In this document: positions 1 through 7,137 of the stretch, one piece after another
Position numbering within the stretch: position 1 is the first letter of the stretch
Layout: each line of letters starts with the position of its first letter
Made by a program: the position numbers and the translations under genes
Assembly (NCBI GenBank): GCA_030039095.1
Contig: JASHQP010000430.1
Location: 1-8,775 of the forward strand
DNA: 8,775 bases
Origin: Streptosporangiaceae bacterium
GTDB taxonomy: Bacteria; Actinomycetota; Actinomycetes; Streptosporangiales; Streptosporangiaceae
Direction of reading: 5' to 3'
The notes under the pieces: model-generated
Databases searched by the model: none
What the model was told of the DNA's origin: nothing
Seen by the model: only the letters and a program-made list of their open reading frames with translations

Positions 1-951
1 GGCCCCGGCTGCGGCGTCCTGGCCGGGCATCGCAACGGCGAACCCGTGGTTGTGGCTGGTGATCTGCACCCGTCCGGTGCGCAGGTCCTGCACCGGCTGG
101 TTGACGCCACGGTGGCCGAACCGCAGCTTGTAGGTGTCGAGCCCGAGCGCCCGGCCCAGCACCTGGCTGCCCAGGCAGATCCCGAACACCGGCACCCCGG
201 AGGCGAGCACCCCGCGCATGGCCTCGACCGCGTAGCCGATCGCGGCCGGGTCGCCTGGCCCGTTGGAGAAGAACACCCCGTCCGGGGCGGACACCAGGAT
301 CTGCTGCGCCGTGCTCGCCGCGGGCAGCACGGTGACCTCGCAGCCGAGCCGCGCCATGGACCGCGGCGTCGCGGCCTTGATGCCGAGGTCCACGGCGGCG
401 ACGCGGTAGCGCACCGGGACCCCGGTGGGCGGGCTGACCAGGTACGGCTCGGCCACGGACACCTCGCGGGCCAGGTCGGCGCCGGCCATGTGCGGGCTGG
501 CGAGCACCCGTTCGAGCAGCCGCCGCTGGTCTGTCTCCGTGGTGCTGATCGCGGCCCGCATCGCGCCGCGTTCCCGCAGGTGCCTGGTGAGCGCGCGGGT
601 CCCGGTGATCGCGATCCCGGTGATCCCCTGGTTCCGTAGTTCCTCCTCGAGCCCGCGGACCGCGCGCCAGCTCGAGTAGATCCTGGCAGGCTCCCTGACG
701 ACGTAGCCGCTCACCCAGATCCGGCGCGACTCGGGGTCGGCGTCGTTGACGCCGGTGTTGCCGATGTGCGGCGCGGTCATGGCGACGATCTGGCCGCAGT
801 AGGACGGATCGGTCAGCGTCTCCTGGTACCCGGTCATGCCGGTGTTGAAGACCATTTCCCCGAACGTTTCGCCGTCGGCACCGTAGCCCGGCCCGCGGAA
901 CGTGGTGCCGTCTTCGAGCACCAGCATGGCCCTCGCCGGTGACGCGGTCAC
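1..951 (-). CDS. carA: Carbamoyl-phosphate synthase small (glutaminase) subunit, partial at C-terminus
   Basis: CarA hydrolyses glutamine and passes ammonia to CarB, which makes carbamoyl phosphate for pyrimidine and arginine synthesis in the cytoplasm. The N-terminal small-chain domain is clear (VLEDGTTFRGPGYG, FNTGMTGYQETLTDPSY, TAPHIGNTGVND). The class I glutamine amidotransferase domain follows, with FFSNGPGDP and the nucleophile elbow FGICLGSQVLG, whose Cys is the catalytic residue. The partner His/Glu of the triad (normally in a GHPEASPGP motif) lie beyond the window edge. About 317 codons are present, so some 60-70 residues are missing against the usual 370-390. I prefer the GTG at 951, whose GTGA overlaps the pyrC stop by 4 nt like the other operon junctions. 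An in-frame ATG at 927 (MLVLEDG) is the alternative. The usual IDTR of the N-domain reads ITGTR here. The gene is last of the visible pyrRBC-carA operon, and carB is expected to follow off-window. Confidence 0.95.
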   Translation of the reverse strand, partial: MTASPARAMLVLEDGTTFRGPGYGADGETFGEMVFNTGMTGYQETLTDPSYCGQIVAMTAPHIGNTGVNDADPESRRIWVSGYVVREPARIYSSWRAVRGLEEELRNQGITGIAITGTRALTRHLRERGAMRAAISTTETDQRRLLERVLASPHMAGADLAREVSVAEPYLVSPPTGVPVRYRVAAVDLGIKAATPRSMARLGCEVTVLPAASTAQQILVSAPDGVFFSNGPGDPAAIGYAVEAMRGVLASGVPVFGICLGSQVLGRALGLDTYKLRFGHRGVNQPVQDLRTGRVQITSHNHGFAVAMPGQDAAAGA

Positions 952-2233
952 CAGGCCAGCTTCCCGTCGATCACGGTCGGCTTGCCGCGCAGGAACGTGG
1001 CCATCACCCGGCCCGGCAGGACCATCCCGGCGAACGGCGTGTTGCGGCTCTTGGAGGCGTGAGCCGTCGGGTCGACCGCCGCCGCGGGCGAGGGATCGTA
1101 GAGCGTCAGGTTGGCGGGCTCACCCGGCAGCAGCCGGCCGTGACCGCTCAGCCTGCCGATCGCGGCCGGCCGCGTCGACATCCGGTCGGCGACGCCGGGC
1201 CAGTCGAGCAGGCCGGGCTCCACCAGCGCCTTGTGCACCACGCGCAGCGCCGTCTCCAGCCCGGTCATGCCGAACGCCGCCACCTCCCACTCGGTCTCCT
1301 TGTCCTCCAGCGGGTGCGGGGCGTGGTCGGTGGCCACGCAGTCGATGGTCCCGTCGGCCAGGCCCGCCCGGAGGGCCGCGACGTCCTCGGCGGTGCGCAG
1401 CGGCGGGTTGACCTTGAACACCGGGTCGTAGCCCGCCGCCAGCTCCTGCGTGAGCAGCAGGTGGTGCGGGGTGACCTCGGCGGTCACCTGCCAGCCCTTG
1501 GACTTCGCCCAACGGATGATCTCCACCGACCCTGCCGTGGAGACGTGGCAGACGTGCAGCGCGGACTCCACGTGCGCCGCGAGCAGGCAGTCGCGGGCGA
1601 TGACCGCCTCCTCCGCGACGGCGGGCCAGCCGCCCAGGCCGAGCCTGGCGGAGATCTCCCCTTCGTTGACCTGCGCGCCGACGGTGAGCCGCGGCTCCTG
1701 GGCGTGCTGCGCGATCACGCCGCCGAACGCCCGGACGTACTCGAGGGCACGCCGCATCAGCACCGCGTCGTGCACGCACCTGCCGTCGTCGGAGAACACC
1801 CGGACGCCCGCCGCCGAGTCGGCCATCGCGCCCAGCTCGGCGAGCTGGCTGCCGCCCAGGCCGACCGTGACCGCGCCGACCGGCTGAACGTCGCAGCGGC
1901 CCGCCTGGCGGCCGAGCCGCCAGATCTGCTCGACCACGCCGGCGGTGTCGGCCACCGGATCGGTGTTGGCCATCGCGTGCACCGCGGTGAAGCCGCCGAG
2001 CGCGGCCGCCGCGGTCCCCGTGGCCACGGTCTCGGCATCCTCCCGGCCCGGCTCGCGCAGGTGGGTGTGCAGGTCGACGAGGCCGGGCAGCAGGATCAGC
2101 CCGTCGGCGTCCAGCCGCTGCGCACCCGCCGCGTCGACATCGGGCCCCAGCTCCGCGATCAGCCCGTCGGCCAGCAGCACGTTGGCCGGCTCGCCGCCCA
2201 GCGGCCGCGCCCCGGTGATCAGCCAGCTGCCCG

Positions 2234-2237
<4 letters not shown>
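948..2237 (-). CDS. pyrC: Dihydroorotase (class I)
   Basis: This zinc amidohydrolase interconverts N-carbamoyl-L-aspartate and L-dihydroorotate, the third step of pyrimidine synthesis. The protein is 429 aa, normal for class I. All expected metal ligands are visible: H57 and H59 in [11 protein letters not shown]151 in FSDDG, H178 in AQHAQ, H231 in HVCHVS and D304 in ATDHAPH. The C-terminal KSRNTPFAG block (residues 396-404) is also typical. The ATG at 2237 overlaps the pyrB stop as ATGA, and a run GGGGGGAACAGGA just upstream gives a ribosome binding site. The stop overlaps the proposed GTG of carA by 4 nt. In several actinobacteria (Mycobacterium, Streptomyces) I recall a small membrane-protein gene between pyrC and carA. 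It is absent here. Confidence 0.97.
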
Positions 2238-3807
<1,570 letters not shown>

Positions 3808-3822
3808 ACGTCGGTTCGCCCA

Positions 3823-3828
3823 ACCGTA
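3823..3828 (-). promoter_or_regulatory. Possible -10 element of the pyr operon
   Basis: TACGGT on the minus strand fits the actinobacterial TAnnnT -10 pattern. It would place the transcript start near 3815, giving a leader of about 50 nt that carries the whole PyrR hairpin. No convincing TTGAC-like -35 lies 17-18 nt upstream, so this is weak. The element falls in a small inverted repeat (CGGTT 3812-3816 with AACCG 3822-3826). Confidence 0.3.
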
Positions 3829-3924
3829 TCAGCAGTGCGCCGGTGATCCGGGTATGCGCGCGGGATCAGCGGTAACTCGCTGGAATTAGCCGGATCAGCC
3901 GGGTTTGCAGCGCCTGTACGCGGC

Positions 3925-3939
3925 GTAACTGCCCGTGAC
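3925..3939. promoter_or_regulatory. Candidate second BldD box (GTNAC-N5-GTNAC)
   Basis: GTAAC-TGCCC-GTGAC has the same half-sites and spacing as the box over the bldD promoter. Its central bases (TGCCC) do not match the CWG core of the BldD consensus TNACNCWGNGTNA, so it would be a weaker site. It lies about 100 bp upstream of the possible pyr -10 element and next to another pair, GTCAC-N6-GTAAC (3954-3969), whose spacing is one base too long. Confidence 0.45.
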
Positions 3940-3951
3940 CTTTATCACATG

Positions 3952-3971
3952 ATGTCACGATCTAGTAACAT
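3952..3971. promoter_or_regulatory. Imperfect 20-bp inverted repeat in AT-rich patch
   Basis: ATGTCAC-GATCTA-GTAACAT has arms that match at 6 of 7 positions. The patch is clearly less GC-rich than its surroundings. On the plus strand it also contains TTATCA (3942-3947), 18 nt, then TAACAT (3966-3971), which could be a weak promoter reading toward bldD. It could be a regulator operator or a distal BldD half-site pair; the sequence alone does not decide. Confidence 0.4.
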
Positions 3972-4015
3972 GTCGCCTACGGTGCGCACCCGCGGCGGGC
4001 GATCGCGGAGCCGCC

Positions 4016-4039
4016 GAACCCCTGGTTCCACCGGGGTTC
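4016..4039. other. Strong GC-rich hairpin upstream of bldD
   Basis: GAACCCC (4016-4022) and GGGGTTC (4033-4039) are a perfect 7-bp inverted repeat around a 10-nt loop (TGGTTCCACC). No T-run follows on either strand, so a classical intrinsic terminator is unlikely. It could be structure in a long bldD leader, if transcription starts near 3979, or a barrier between the divergent units. Confidence 0.5.
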
Positions 4040-4120
4040 TGGTGCCGTGGGACGGCCGCTGGCCTGCTGTCACGCGGATGCGCCACCGCGCGTAAGTTCA
4101 TCCGCTTTTTGCCATTCGGC

Positions 4121-4149
4121 TTGACCTTGTCGGCCTCGCGGCCTACCGT
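4121..4149 (+). promoter_or_regulatory. bldD promoter
   Basis: TTGACC at 4121-4126 and TACCGT at 4144-4149 are separated by 17 bp, a good fit to the housekeeping sigma (HrdB-type) pattern TTGAC-N17-TAnnnT. The transcript would start near 4157 and have a leader of about 44 nt. The -10 overlaps a BldD-box match at 4148-4162. Confidence 0.75.
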
Positions 4150-4162
4150 CACTGTGCGTAAC
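4148..4162. promoter_or_regulatory. BldD box over the bldD promoter (autoregulatory operator)
   Basis: GTCAC-TGTGC-GTAAC contains TCACTGTGCGTAA, which matches the published BldD consensus TNACNCWGNGTNA at all fixed positions but one (G instead of C at position 6). It spans the end of the -10 and the expected start site. BldD is known to repress its own promoter in Streptomyces, so this placement fits autorepression. Confidence 0.75.
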
Positions 4163-4200
4163 CACCACTATCACCTACGACAGGCCAGGGGGCCGACAAG

Positions 4201-4695
4201 ATGCCATCTGACTACGCGAAGACCCTCGGAGCCCGGCTTCGCGCGATCCGGACCCAGCAGGGTCTCTCGCTGCACGGCGTTGAGGAGAAGTCCCGCGGCC
4301 GCTGGAAGGCGGTGGTCGTTGGTTCGTACGAGCGCGGCGACCGCTCGGTGACCGTGCAGAAGCTTGCCGAGCTTGCCGAGTTCTATGGTGTGCCGGTGTC
4401 CGAGTTGCTGCCCGGCGACGTGCTGCCCACGCTGCTTGCGCCGTCCCCCAAGCTGGTGATCGATCTCGAGCGCATGGCGCAGCTGCCCAAGGACAAGGCG
4501 GGGCCGCTTGCACGCTACGTCGCGACGATTCAGAGCCAGCGCGGTGATTACAACGGGCGGGTGTTGTCGATCCGGCAGGAGGACCTGCGGTCGCTGGCGG
4601 TGATCTATGACAAGTCCCCGACGGACCTCACCGAGGAACTGATCAGCTGGGGCATTCTGGACTCCGAGGCGAGGGGAGCCATCGAGACGTTCTGA
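4201..4695 (+). CDS. bldD: Developmental master regulator BldD, c-di-GMP-binding transcription factor
   Basis: BldD represses sporulation and development genes during vegetative growth. It dimerises on DNA when bound to a c-di-GMP tetramer. The 164-aa protein is close in sequence to Streptomyces BldD. An XRE-type helix-turn-helix spans about residues 5-75 (LRAIRTQQGLSLHGVEEKS, then VVVGSYERGDRSVTV). The C-terminal domain starts near residue 82. The c-di-GMP signature RXD-X8-RXXD is intact as R114-G-D116 and R125-Q-E-D128. The ATG has AGGGGG (4187-4192) 8 nt upstream. It is transcribed divergently from the pyr operon, an adjacency I recall from Streptomyces (SCO1488/SCO1489). The promoter and operator are visible upstream. 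It is probably a single-gene unit, facing the HEPN gene convergently. Confidence 0.97.
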   Translation: MPSDYAKTLGARLRAIRTQQGLSLHGVEEKSRGRWKAVVVGSYERGDRSVTVQKLAELAEFYGVPVSELLPGDVLPTLLAPSPKLVIDLERMAQLPKDKAGPLARYVATIQSQRGDYNGRVLSIRQEDLRSLAVIYDKSPTDLTEELISWGILDSEARGAIETF

Positions 4696-4723
4696 TCCCC
4701 GGGACACGTTCTGGTCACGCGGG

Positions 4724-4740
4724 CGTCTCGGCCCGAGGCG
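4724..4740. terminator. Possible bldD/HEPN-gene terminator hairpin
   Basis: CGTCTCG (4724-4730) and CGAGGCG (4734-4740) form a 7-bp stem with one G-T pair and a 3-nt loop, 29 nt after the bldD stop and between two convergent genes. There is no T-tract; a GC-rich stretch (GCGCGAGCGCGC) follows. Actinobacterial terminators often lack a T-run, so the position supports the call more than the sequence does. Confidence 0.4.
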
Positions 4741-4784
4741 GCGCGAGCGCGCGGCCCCCTGGACTACGCCACGCCGACCCCGGG

Positions 4785-5264
4785 CTATCCGGCCGTCAGC
4801 ATCGGAAGCAGCGGCTGAGCAGGAACGCCGAGCGCGTTCTCGGCGAGTGACACGAATATCTCCGCATCCCTGAGCAGGTCATCGGCCTCCCGGAGCGACA
4901 CGGCGCGCGGCAGCCCGGCCTCGGCCGCCGCGCGCTTGGCCGCCCCGGCGGCGAAGAAGGCGGCCCATTCCGCGAGCGCAGGCTCGACCTTCGGCAGCAG
5001 TTCCCAGACGCTCAGCGGCCGCCTGCGGCGCGACGAGGCTCCCGGGTCCGCCTTGGCAGCGACCACCGCCGCGGCGGCCCGCAGCGCCGCCAGGTGCGCC
5101 GCCACATACCGGGCTCCGGCCGACGCCTCGCCCTCGGCAGCAGCGAGCCCATACCTGGCCGACTCCAGCAGGGCCATGGCCGACGGAGCGACGCGGCAGC
5201 GTGGCCTGGCGTCGCCGCGGTTCATGCCCGGTCGAACCTCAGCGGGTGTTGCGGCTGTGCTCAC
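4785..5264 (-). CDS. SAV_6107-type HEPN domain protein
   Basis: The 159-aa helical, alanine-rich protein resembles the family named after Streptomyces avermitilis SAV_6107. Matching features are a helix beginning ALLESARYGLAAA, the core RYVAAHLAALRAAAAV, a basic linker (SSRRRRPLSVWELLPKVEPALAEWAAFF) and the closing READDLLRDAEIFVSLAENAL. R52 and H57 form an RX4H motif, the arrangement linked to RNase activity in many HEPN proteins. Whether it is catalytic here is inference. No nucleotidyltransferase partner gene is adjacent. The start is the GTG at 5264, chosen because an almost perfect AGGAGGT lies 6 nt upstream (5271-5277). The frame stays open further upstream, but that part crosses a hairpin and AT-rich DNA and reads like non-coding sequence. 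A long structured leader and an AT-rich block precede it. Its function is not known to me. Confidence 0.85.
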   Translation of the reverse strand: MSTAATPAEVRPGMNRGDARPRCRVAPSAMALLESARYGLAAAEGEASAGARYVAAHLAALRAAAAVVAAKADPGASSRRRRPLSVWELLPKVEPALAEWAAFFAAGAAKRAAAEAGLPRAVSLREADDLLRDAEIFVSLAENALGVPAQPLLPMLTAG

Positions 5265-5270
5265 TGCACT

Positions 5271-5277
5271 ACCTCCT
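5271..5277 (-). promoter_or_regulatory. Strong ribosome binding site fixing the GTG start of the HEPN gene
   Basis: AGGAGGT on the minus strand, 6 nt before GTG at 5264, is close to a full anti-16S match and the strongest Shine-Dalgarno in the window. It decides the start against the longer upstream frame and the internal ATG 13 codons on. Confidence 0.85.
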
Positions 5278-5305
5278 ATCAGCGGCGCGTGCCCGCCACC
5301 GTCCC

Positions 5306-5363
5306 GGGGCTGTGGGCCCCTGACCGGCCGGGCGGGACGCTTCCCCACGTCCCGCCCGGCTGG
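5306..5363 (-). promoter_or_regulatory. Structured 5' leader of the HEPN gene (two hairpins)
   Basis: The main hairpin pairs 5324-5339 with 5348-5363: 16 consecutive pairs with a single G-T pair, around the 8-nt loop 5340-5347. A second, GGGGC (5306-5310) with GCCCC (5316-5320), lies beside it. Both are between the AT-rich block and the ribosome binding site, so on the minus strand they would be in the HEPN leader RNA. No riboswitch class that I know fits. It may be a cis-acting RNA, a protein target or a small RNA. As no gene ends here, a simple gene-end terminator is not expected. Confidence 0.55.
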
Positions 5364-5399
5364 CGGTGCCAGGTGGGGAGTTCGCCCGGCGCCGTTCTC

Positions 5400-5457
5400 T
5401 TGATTATTCGAACAGAAATTCGTTCGAGTGTCCAGCCGATTGCAACTGAGTTCGAAG
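5400..5457. promoter_or_regulatory. AT-rich block with TCGAAC/GTTCGA half-sites, possible LexA-like operator
   Basis: TCGAAC (5408-5413) and GTTCGA (5422-5427) form a perfect inverted repeat with an 8-nt spacer, and another GTTCGA lies at 5450-5455. The actinobacterial SOS box is TCGAAC-N4-GTTCGA. With the 4-nt spacing, 5408-5423 reads TCGAAC-AGAA-ATTCGT, a match at 10 of 12 arm positions. AATAAT on the minus strand (5408-5403) could be a -10 for the HEPN gene, without a good -35. Confidence 0.4.
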
Positions 5458-5577
5458 TTACAAGGTGGGTCCGACAAAACGGCGCGAGCGCTGATGCACG
5501 CGGTGGCGGCAGCCGATGTGGGCGGCGTGGCTGATGCCCAACGGGCGCGACGCCGGGGCTGGGCGGACCGGCTCGCA

Positions 5578-5583
5578 TACGCT
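5578..5583 (+). promoter_or_regulatory. -10 element for leaderless GNAT transcript
   Basis: TACGCT fits TAnnnT and ends exactly 7 nt before GTG at 5591, so transcription should begin at or next to the start codon. No Shine-Dalgarno precedes that GTG. No clear -35 is seen. Confidence 0.55.
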
Positions 5584-5590
5584 TGCCGCC

Positions 5591-6175
5591 GTGCAGTGCT
5601 CAATCCAGCCGCGGGAACTCAGCCGGGCCGCCTTCGTGGCCGAACTCGACGCGCTCACCGGCGTGTATCAGGCCGCGATGCGGCCCGATCCGGCACAGCT
5701 TCCCGGCCGGCGCTCGATCATGCAGCGGCATGCGACCTATCAGGGCTTCCGCGCCCTCGCCGTGACCGCCGACGAGGACGGCCGGCCGGGGCCGCCGGGG
5801 CGGATCGTGGCCTTCAGCTACGGCTTCAGCGGCGCGGACGGCCAGTGGTGGCACGACGTCGTCGCGACCGCGCTCACCGCCCGGGCCGGCCGGGCGCTCG
5901 CCGCCGGGTGGCTTTCCGACTCGCTCGAGATCGCCGAGGTGCACGTCCACCCGGACTTCCACCGCCGCGGCATCGGCCGGAGCCTGGTGCTCGGCCTCGC
6001 CGAGGGCCGCCGCGAGCGCACGGCCGTGCTGTCGACCCAGGACGCCAACTCGCCGGCCCGGCACCTCTACCGCGGGCTCGGCTTCGCCGACCTGCTCACC
6101 GGCTACCACTTCCCCGGCGCCCCGGTGCCCTACGCGGTGATGGGGGCGGCGCTCCCGCTGTGCCCTACGCGGTGA
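5591..6175 (+). CDS. GNAT family N-acetyltransferase
   Basis: The protein is predicted to transfer an acetyl group from acetyl-CoA to an amine; the substrate is unknown. It is 194 aa from the GTG at 5591. The acetyl-CoA-binding motif A is clear: [21 protein letters not shown] (113-133), with the R/Q-x-x-G-x-G loop at RRGIGR. The C-terminal strand and helix of the fold follow ([22 protein letters not shown]). A conserved-looking [20 protein letters not shown] region precedes it. I chose the GTG because the 25 codons upstream back to the ATG at 5516 are low-complexity and unlike the family, and because TACGCT lies 7 nt before. The last residues CPTR arise from a 35-bp tandem duplication that shifted the frame. 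Without it the protein would end 14 residues later, at 6240. It converges on metF with an 11-nt overlap. Confidence 0.88.
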   Translation: MQCSIQPRELSRAAFVAELDALTGVYQAAMRPDPAQLPGRRSIMQRHATYQGFRALAVTADEDGRPGPPGRIVAFSYGFSGADGQWWHDVVATALTARAGRALAAGWLSDSLEIAEVHVHPDFHRRGIGRSLVLGLAEGRRERTAVLSTQDANSPARHLYRGLGFADLLTGYHFPGAPVPYAVMGAALPLCPTR

Positions 6176-6195
6176 CGGGGGCGGCGCTCCCGTTG
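6126..6195. repeat. 35-bp tandem duplication at the GNAT/metF junction
   Basis: Units 6126-6160 and 6161-6195 are identical at 33 of 35 positions (differences at 6141/6176 and 6158/6193). Each contains CCCTACGCGGTGA, which supplies both the metF stop (TAG on minus) and the GNAT stop (TGA on plus, second copy). As 35 is not a multiple of three, the GNAT frame shifts on entering the second copy; metF ends at the copy nearest to it and keeps its own C-terminus. Confidence 0.9.
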
Positions 6196-7112
6196 CTGCC
6201 GGGCGCGGATGGCCGCTCATCGAGCCGGAGCAACTGGTAGATCTCCTGCGTGGCGCGGGAGCCGTTCAGCGTGCAGAAGTGCAGCCCGGGCACCCCCTCG
6301 GCGAGCAGCCGGTCGCACAGCGCCGCGGCGAAGTCAACGCCGATCCTCCGGGTGGCAGCGCGGTCGCCGTCGGCCGCGTGCAGCCGGTCGGCCAGGTCCG
6401 CCGGGAACTTCGCGCCCGACAGGACCACGATGCGCTCGAGCGTGCGCACGCTGGTGACCGGCATGATGCCGGGGATGATCGGCACGTCGCAGCGCCGCGC
6501 CGCGGCGCGGTCGCGCAGCCGCAGGTAGTCCTCGGGATAGAAGAACATCTGCGTGATCGCGAAGTCGGCACCGGCCCGGCATTTCTCGACGAAATGCCTT
6601 ATGTCGGAGTCCGGGTCCGGCGACCGGGGGTGGCCCTCGGGGAACGCGGCCACGCCGACGCAGAAGTCGCCCGACGCCCGGATCAGCCGGACCAGCTCGG
6701 CCGCGTGGTCGAGGCCGTCGGGGTGCGCCACCCACTCCCCGTTAGGGTCCCCGGGCGGATCGCCGCGCAGCGCGAGCACGTTGCGCACGCCGACCGCCGC
6801 GTAGGAGCCGATCAGGTGGCGAAGCTCGGCCACCGAGTGGTTCACGGCGGTGAAGTGCCCGACGGGGGTGAGCGTCGTCTCCTCGGCGATCCTGCCGGTG
6901 ACCCGCACCGTCCGGTCTCGGGTCGAGCCGCCGGCTCCGTAGGTCACCGAGACGAACGTCGGGCGGAGCGGCTCGAGCTGGCGGATCGCCCGCCAGAGCT
7001 GCCGTTCCTCGGCTTCGGTCTTGGCCGGCATGAACTCGAACGAATACGACGGGGCCCCCGACGCCAGCAGGTCCCTGATCGCCGGCACGGCCTCGAGCTG
7101 ACTCTGCGGCAT
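6165..7112 (-). CDS. metF: 5,10-methylenetetrahydrofolate reductase
   Basis: MetF is an FAD enzyme that reduces methylene-THF to 5-methyl-THF, the methyl donor for methionine synthase and thus for SAM. The protein is 315 aa, a bacterial-type TIM barrel. Visible motifs are SFEFMPAKT with the catalytic Glu at 26, [14 protein letters not shown] (55-68), [10 protein letters not shown] with Asp118 near the flavin, [10 protein letters not shown] (153-162), [13 protein letters not shown] with Gln188, and PIIPGIMPV (211-219). Near the end the usual HFYTLNRS reads HFCTLNGS, two changes at a folate-site motif. The start is the ATG at 7112. There is no Shine-Dalgarno, but TAGCCT ends 7 nt upstream, suggesting a leaderless transcript. 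It overlaps the convergent GNAT gene by 11 nt and lies 72 nt downstream of a SAM-dependent methyltransferase gene on the same strand. Confidence 0.96.
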   Translation of the reverse strand: MPQSQLEAVPAIRDLLASGAPSYSFEFMPAKTEAEERQLWRAIRQLEPLRPTFVSVTYGAGGSTRDRTVRVTGRIAEETTLTPVGHFTAVNHSVAELRHLIGSYAAVGVRNVLALRGDPPGDPNGEWVAHPDGLDHAAELVRLIRASGDFCVGVAAFPEGHPRSPDPDSDIRHFVEKCRAGADFAITQMFFYPEDYLRLRDRAAARRCDVPIIPGIMPVTSVRTLERIVVLSGAKFPADLADRLHAADGDRAATRRIGVDFAAALCDRLLAEGVPGLHFCTLNGSRATQEIYQLLRLDERPSAPGSNGSAAPVTA

Positions 7113-7119
7113 AGCGATC

Positions 7120-7125
7120 AGGCTA
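7120..7125 (-). promoter_or_regulatory. -10 element for leaderless metF transcript
   Basis: TAGCCT on the minus strand, then 7 nt, then the metF ATG. This fits TAnnnT with transcription starting at the A of the ATG. No Shine-Dalgarno-like sequence and no clear -35 are seen. It implies that metF has its own promoter, apart from the upstream methyltransferase gene. Confidence 0.6.
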
Positions 7126-7137
7126 GCCGGGACCGCC

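Larger units (their letters stand above)
5265..5590. other. Divergent HEPN/GNAT intergenic region
   Basis: This stretch holds, from left to right, the HEPN ribosome binding site, two hairpins (5306-5320 and 5324-5363), an AT-rich block of TCGAAC/GTTCGA half-sites (5400-5460) and the -10 of the GNAT gene (5578-5583). Frames running through it are uninterrupted by chance in GC-rich DNA and lack any recognisable product. Confidence 0.7.

Noticed and set aside
3970..4095. Plus-strand 41-codon frame starting at ATG 3970
   Set aside because: There is no ribosome binding site and an Arg-rich composition typical of chance frames; kept only as a possible leader frame in a finding.
3955..4152. Minus-strand 65-codon frame in the pyrR/bldD gap
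   Set aside because: It needs a GTG start inside the bldD operator, has no ribosome binding site and has no recognisable product.
4362..4380. Tandem CTTGCCGAG repeat inside bldD
   Set aside because: It encodes LAELAE in a conserved helix and is explained by the protein sequence.
5306..5363. Intrinsic terminator
   Set aside because: It lies between divergent genes with no gene ending there and no T-run follows.
5408..5427. Canonical SOS box
   Set aside because: The perfect arms are separated by 8 nt instead of 4, and the 4-nt reading has two arm mismatches, so only a LexA-like possibility is reported.
5516..5590. ATG start at 5516 for the GNAT gene
   Set aside because: The 25 extra residues do not resemble the family, no Shine-Dalgarno precedes it, and it would place the TACGCT promoter inside the gene.
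5265..5603. N-terminal extension of the HEPN gene back to 5603
   Set aside because: The frame crosses an AT-rich block and a 16-bp hairpin, shows no conservation-like pattern, and the AGGAGGT before GTG 5264 fixes a shorter start.
5428..6240. Plus-strand frame overlapping the GNAT gene and ending at 6240
   Set aside because: It is a shadow frame; only its last part, after the 35-bp duplication, matches what the GNAT tail would have been.
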